From assembly GCF_932526225.1 (NCBI RefSeq), contig NC_064045.1, positions 1,178,001 through 1,242,000 of the forward strand: 64,000 nucleotides of DNA. The letters are read 5' to 3'. Positions 62,211 to 64,000 of this stretch are shown here, one piece after another. The position numbers and the translations under genes are program-made. Numbering within the stretch: position 1 is the first letter of the stretch; each line of letters opens with the position of its first letter. The notes under the pieces were generated by a model. The model saw only the letters and a program-made list of their open reading frames with translations. It made no database searches and was not told where the DNA came from. This stretch comes from Nematostella vectensis (Eukaryota > Cnidaria > Anthozoa > Actiniaria > Edwardsiidae).

Positions 62211-63139
62211 TTTAAAAATTCATACTGCTAGTTTTGCCGCTGTTAATTTAACATATACCATTGTCTGGTCTTGCAAATAAATAATAAGAGATACTTTATA
62301 CATTTCAATATATACAGAAATACTTTGTATATTAATATAATATAAGAGTCTCCAGAGGGACTTTGAAGGCTGTTCCAAAACTGTGCTTATTATACATGTA
62401 CGACCTACTTTGGGTTTAGAAGTTTGTGAGAAGTCATTGAATATCTTATTCGGTTTTGATTCTCTGGTTACTGACAAGTCCTGGTGCAGGTGCCAATGGC
62501 CAGATTAGAAGAATTCTGGGCTCTTTTCAAAGTCGTATTCGTTTTTTATTTTTCGGTGTATTGAATAGTCCACATAGTGTTCTTTGTTGAAGGGAAGTCT
62601 CAAAACTTCTGGGTTGGACCGCATGTGGTACTTCTAAGAGCCTCTCGAGAGAACAAGCCTTATCTAGATTTTTTTGGTCCGTCCTGTCACGCCCAGGGCA
62701 TGCACAAACACGTGTGGGCACCAACCCCTATCACTTTTGTAATGGTCCTTCTTCCCTATCACAAGTCTGCTACTCATAACATTATGTGGTGTCATGGAGT
62801 AATGTACTCTAACATGAGAGAGAAAGCGTCTTTTGTTTTAATTTTATATTGAAACCTGTGTCAACAGGTGTAAAGTGTATTAACACTAGCTTTACACCTG
62901 TAAAATATCAGCAACTATCTGTGATAGAAGTGGCTGGCGTAATGACAGCTTGGCTTGCTTGAATCTCTGCCTTGTATTTGGCTAGAACTAGTTCTTTGAT
63001 CTCGAACGGGTAAAGGGGCCCATGCAGGTTATTTTTTTTCACGATATACACCTTATAATTATAATTGATGTCCATCGCAATCCCTGCTTCCTAAAGTTAG
63101 AGCCTAGTGCACCACTGGAGTCCAATGGACTCCGTGAAA
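62211..63139 (+). repeat. Monomer 61, type Y (chimera)
   Basis: 5' end as in E2/C (CTTTGTATATT), then GGTTACTGACAAG, CACATAGTG and J-like GCATGTGGTAC, CTTCCCTATC and CTCTAACATG. Private GCTCTTTTCAAAG. Confidence 0.91.
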
Positions 63140-64000
63140 TTTAAAAATTCATACTGCTAGTTTTGCCGCTGTTAATTTAACATATACCATTGTCTGGTCT
63201 TGCAAATAAATAATAAGAGATACTTTATACATTTCAATATATACAGAAATACTTTATATATTAATATAATATAAGAGTCTCCAGAGGGACTTTGAAGGCT
63301 GTTCCAAAAATGTGCTTATTATACATGTACGACCTACTTTGGGTTTAGAAGTTTGTGAGAAGTCATTGAATATCTTATTCGGTTTTGATTTATCTGGTGT
63401 ACTGACTAGTCCTGGTGCATGTGCCAATGGCCAGATTAGAAGAGTTCTGGGCTCTTGTCAAAGTCGTATTCGTTTTTTATTTTTCGGTGTATTGAATAGT
63501 CCACATGGTGTTCTTTGTTAAAGGGAAGTCTCAAAACGTCTGGGTTGGACTGCATATGGTACTTCTAAGAGCCTCTCGAGAGAACCAGCCTTATCTAGAT
63601 TTTTTTGGTCCGTCCTGTCACGCCCAGGGCATGCACAAACACGTGTGGGCCGCACCCACCTTCACTTTTGTAATGGTCCCTCTTCCTTATCACAAGTCTG
63701 GTACTCTTAACATTATGTGGTGTCATGGAGTAATGTACTCTTACATGAGAGAGAAAGCGTCTTTTGTTTTAATTTTATATTGAAACCTGAGTCAACAGGT
63801 GTAAAGTGTATTAACACTAGCTTTACACCTGTAAAATATCAGCAACTATCTGTGCTAGAAGTGGCTGGCGTAAAGACAGCTTGGCTTGCTTGAATCTCTG
63901 CCTTGTATTTGGATAGAACTAGTTCTTTGATCTCGAACGGGTAAAGGGGCCCATGCAGGTTATTTTTTTTTCACGATATACACCTTATAATTATAATTGA
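63140..64000 (+). repeat. Monomer 62, type Z, cut by window edge
   Basis: The first 861 bp of a monomer. F-like 5' half with private GGTGCATGTGCC and AAAACGTCTGG, then CACCTTCAC. The 3' side has GTGCTAG and GTAAAGACAGC. The array continues beyond the window. Confidence 0.92.

Larger units (their letters stand above)
1..64000 (+). repeat. Tandem satellite array, ~929-bp monomer, higher-order repeat
   Basis: The whole window is made of 62 same-strand copies of one monomer. Plain copies are 926-932 bp, type A copies are 914-915 bp because of a 16-bp deletion, and LINE-bearing copies are 1655-1663 bp. Landmarks such as TCTCGAGAGAAC, AGAACTAGTTCT and GGAGTCCAATGGACTCC recur once per unit in fixed order. 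Types defined by shared variants recur in a set order, which is the mark of higher-order organisation. No flanking unique DNA is seen at either end. A centromeric or heterochromatic location would fit but is inference only. Confidence 0.98.

Noticed and set aside
1-64000. Hammerhead ribozyme in the satellite
   Set aside because: Some tandem repeats encode hammerheads, but I found no CTGATGA core with a matching GAAA segment on either strand of the monomer or LINE.
1-64000. Tandem RNA gene cluster (5S rRNA, tRNA, U1, U2, U6)
   Set aside because: The unit length would fit such a cluster, but none of the known conserved sequences or paired box A and box B promoters could be found.

Overview
This window is one uninterrupted tandem satellite array with no unique-sequence gene. 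Sixty-two head-to-tail copies of an AT-rich monomer of about 929 bp fill it from base 1 to base 64000. The last copy is cut by the window edge, and neither end of the array is in view. The only other component is a 5'-truncated non-LTR retrotransposon (LINE) fragment of 727-732 bp, present nine times at the same base of the monomer. Its protein matches the C-terminal part of CR1/L2-type (Jockey-group) reverse transcriptases, so the DNA is from an animal. Long satellites and this LINE type suggest an aquatic invertebrate, but the species cannot be named from sequence alone.

Monomers are phased here to start at TTTAAAAAT(G/T)CATA and grouped into types by shared point differences and small indels. 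Order from left to right: A B C D E F G H F I H F J K A L G2 H F G H F I H J K A L G2 H I H J K A L G2 H F J K L K L G2 H F J K A B C E2 D C E2 D E D X Y Z. Type H carries the LINE. This is a higher-order repeat (HOR) array with a recurring core J-K-A-L-G2-H-F (about 7.2 kb including the LINE). It is interleaved with 3.5-kb H-F-G and H-F-I trimers and is altered by visible unequal-crossover products.

Layout: 1-6492 holds LINE-free types A-G. The LINE-bearing HOR region, 6493-49215, contains a 13,309-bp-offset repeat, an 8,868-bp direct duplication and a K-L dimer duplication. From 49216 to 64000 there are LINE-free types again, including a C-E2-D trimer duplication of 2,787 bp. The series A-B-C at 1-2773 recurs at 51999-54771.

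Each monomer has a 92-codon plus-strand ORF, but its differences between copies are mostly amino-acid changing, some types lack its ATG and one copy has a stop, so I do not call it a gene. Every monomer also has a cluster of inverted repeats in its 3' two-thirds. No tRNA, rRNA, snRNA, CRISPR or protein-coding gene could be supported. The main biology is satellite evolution: one LINE insertion was captured by a satellite monomer and then spread as part of a higher-order repeat.
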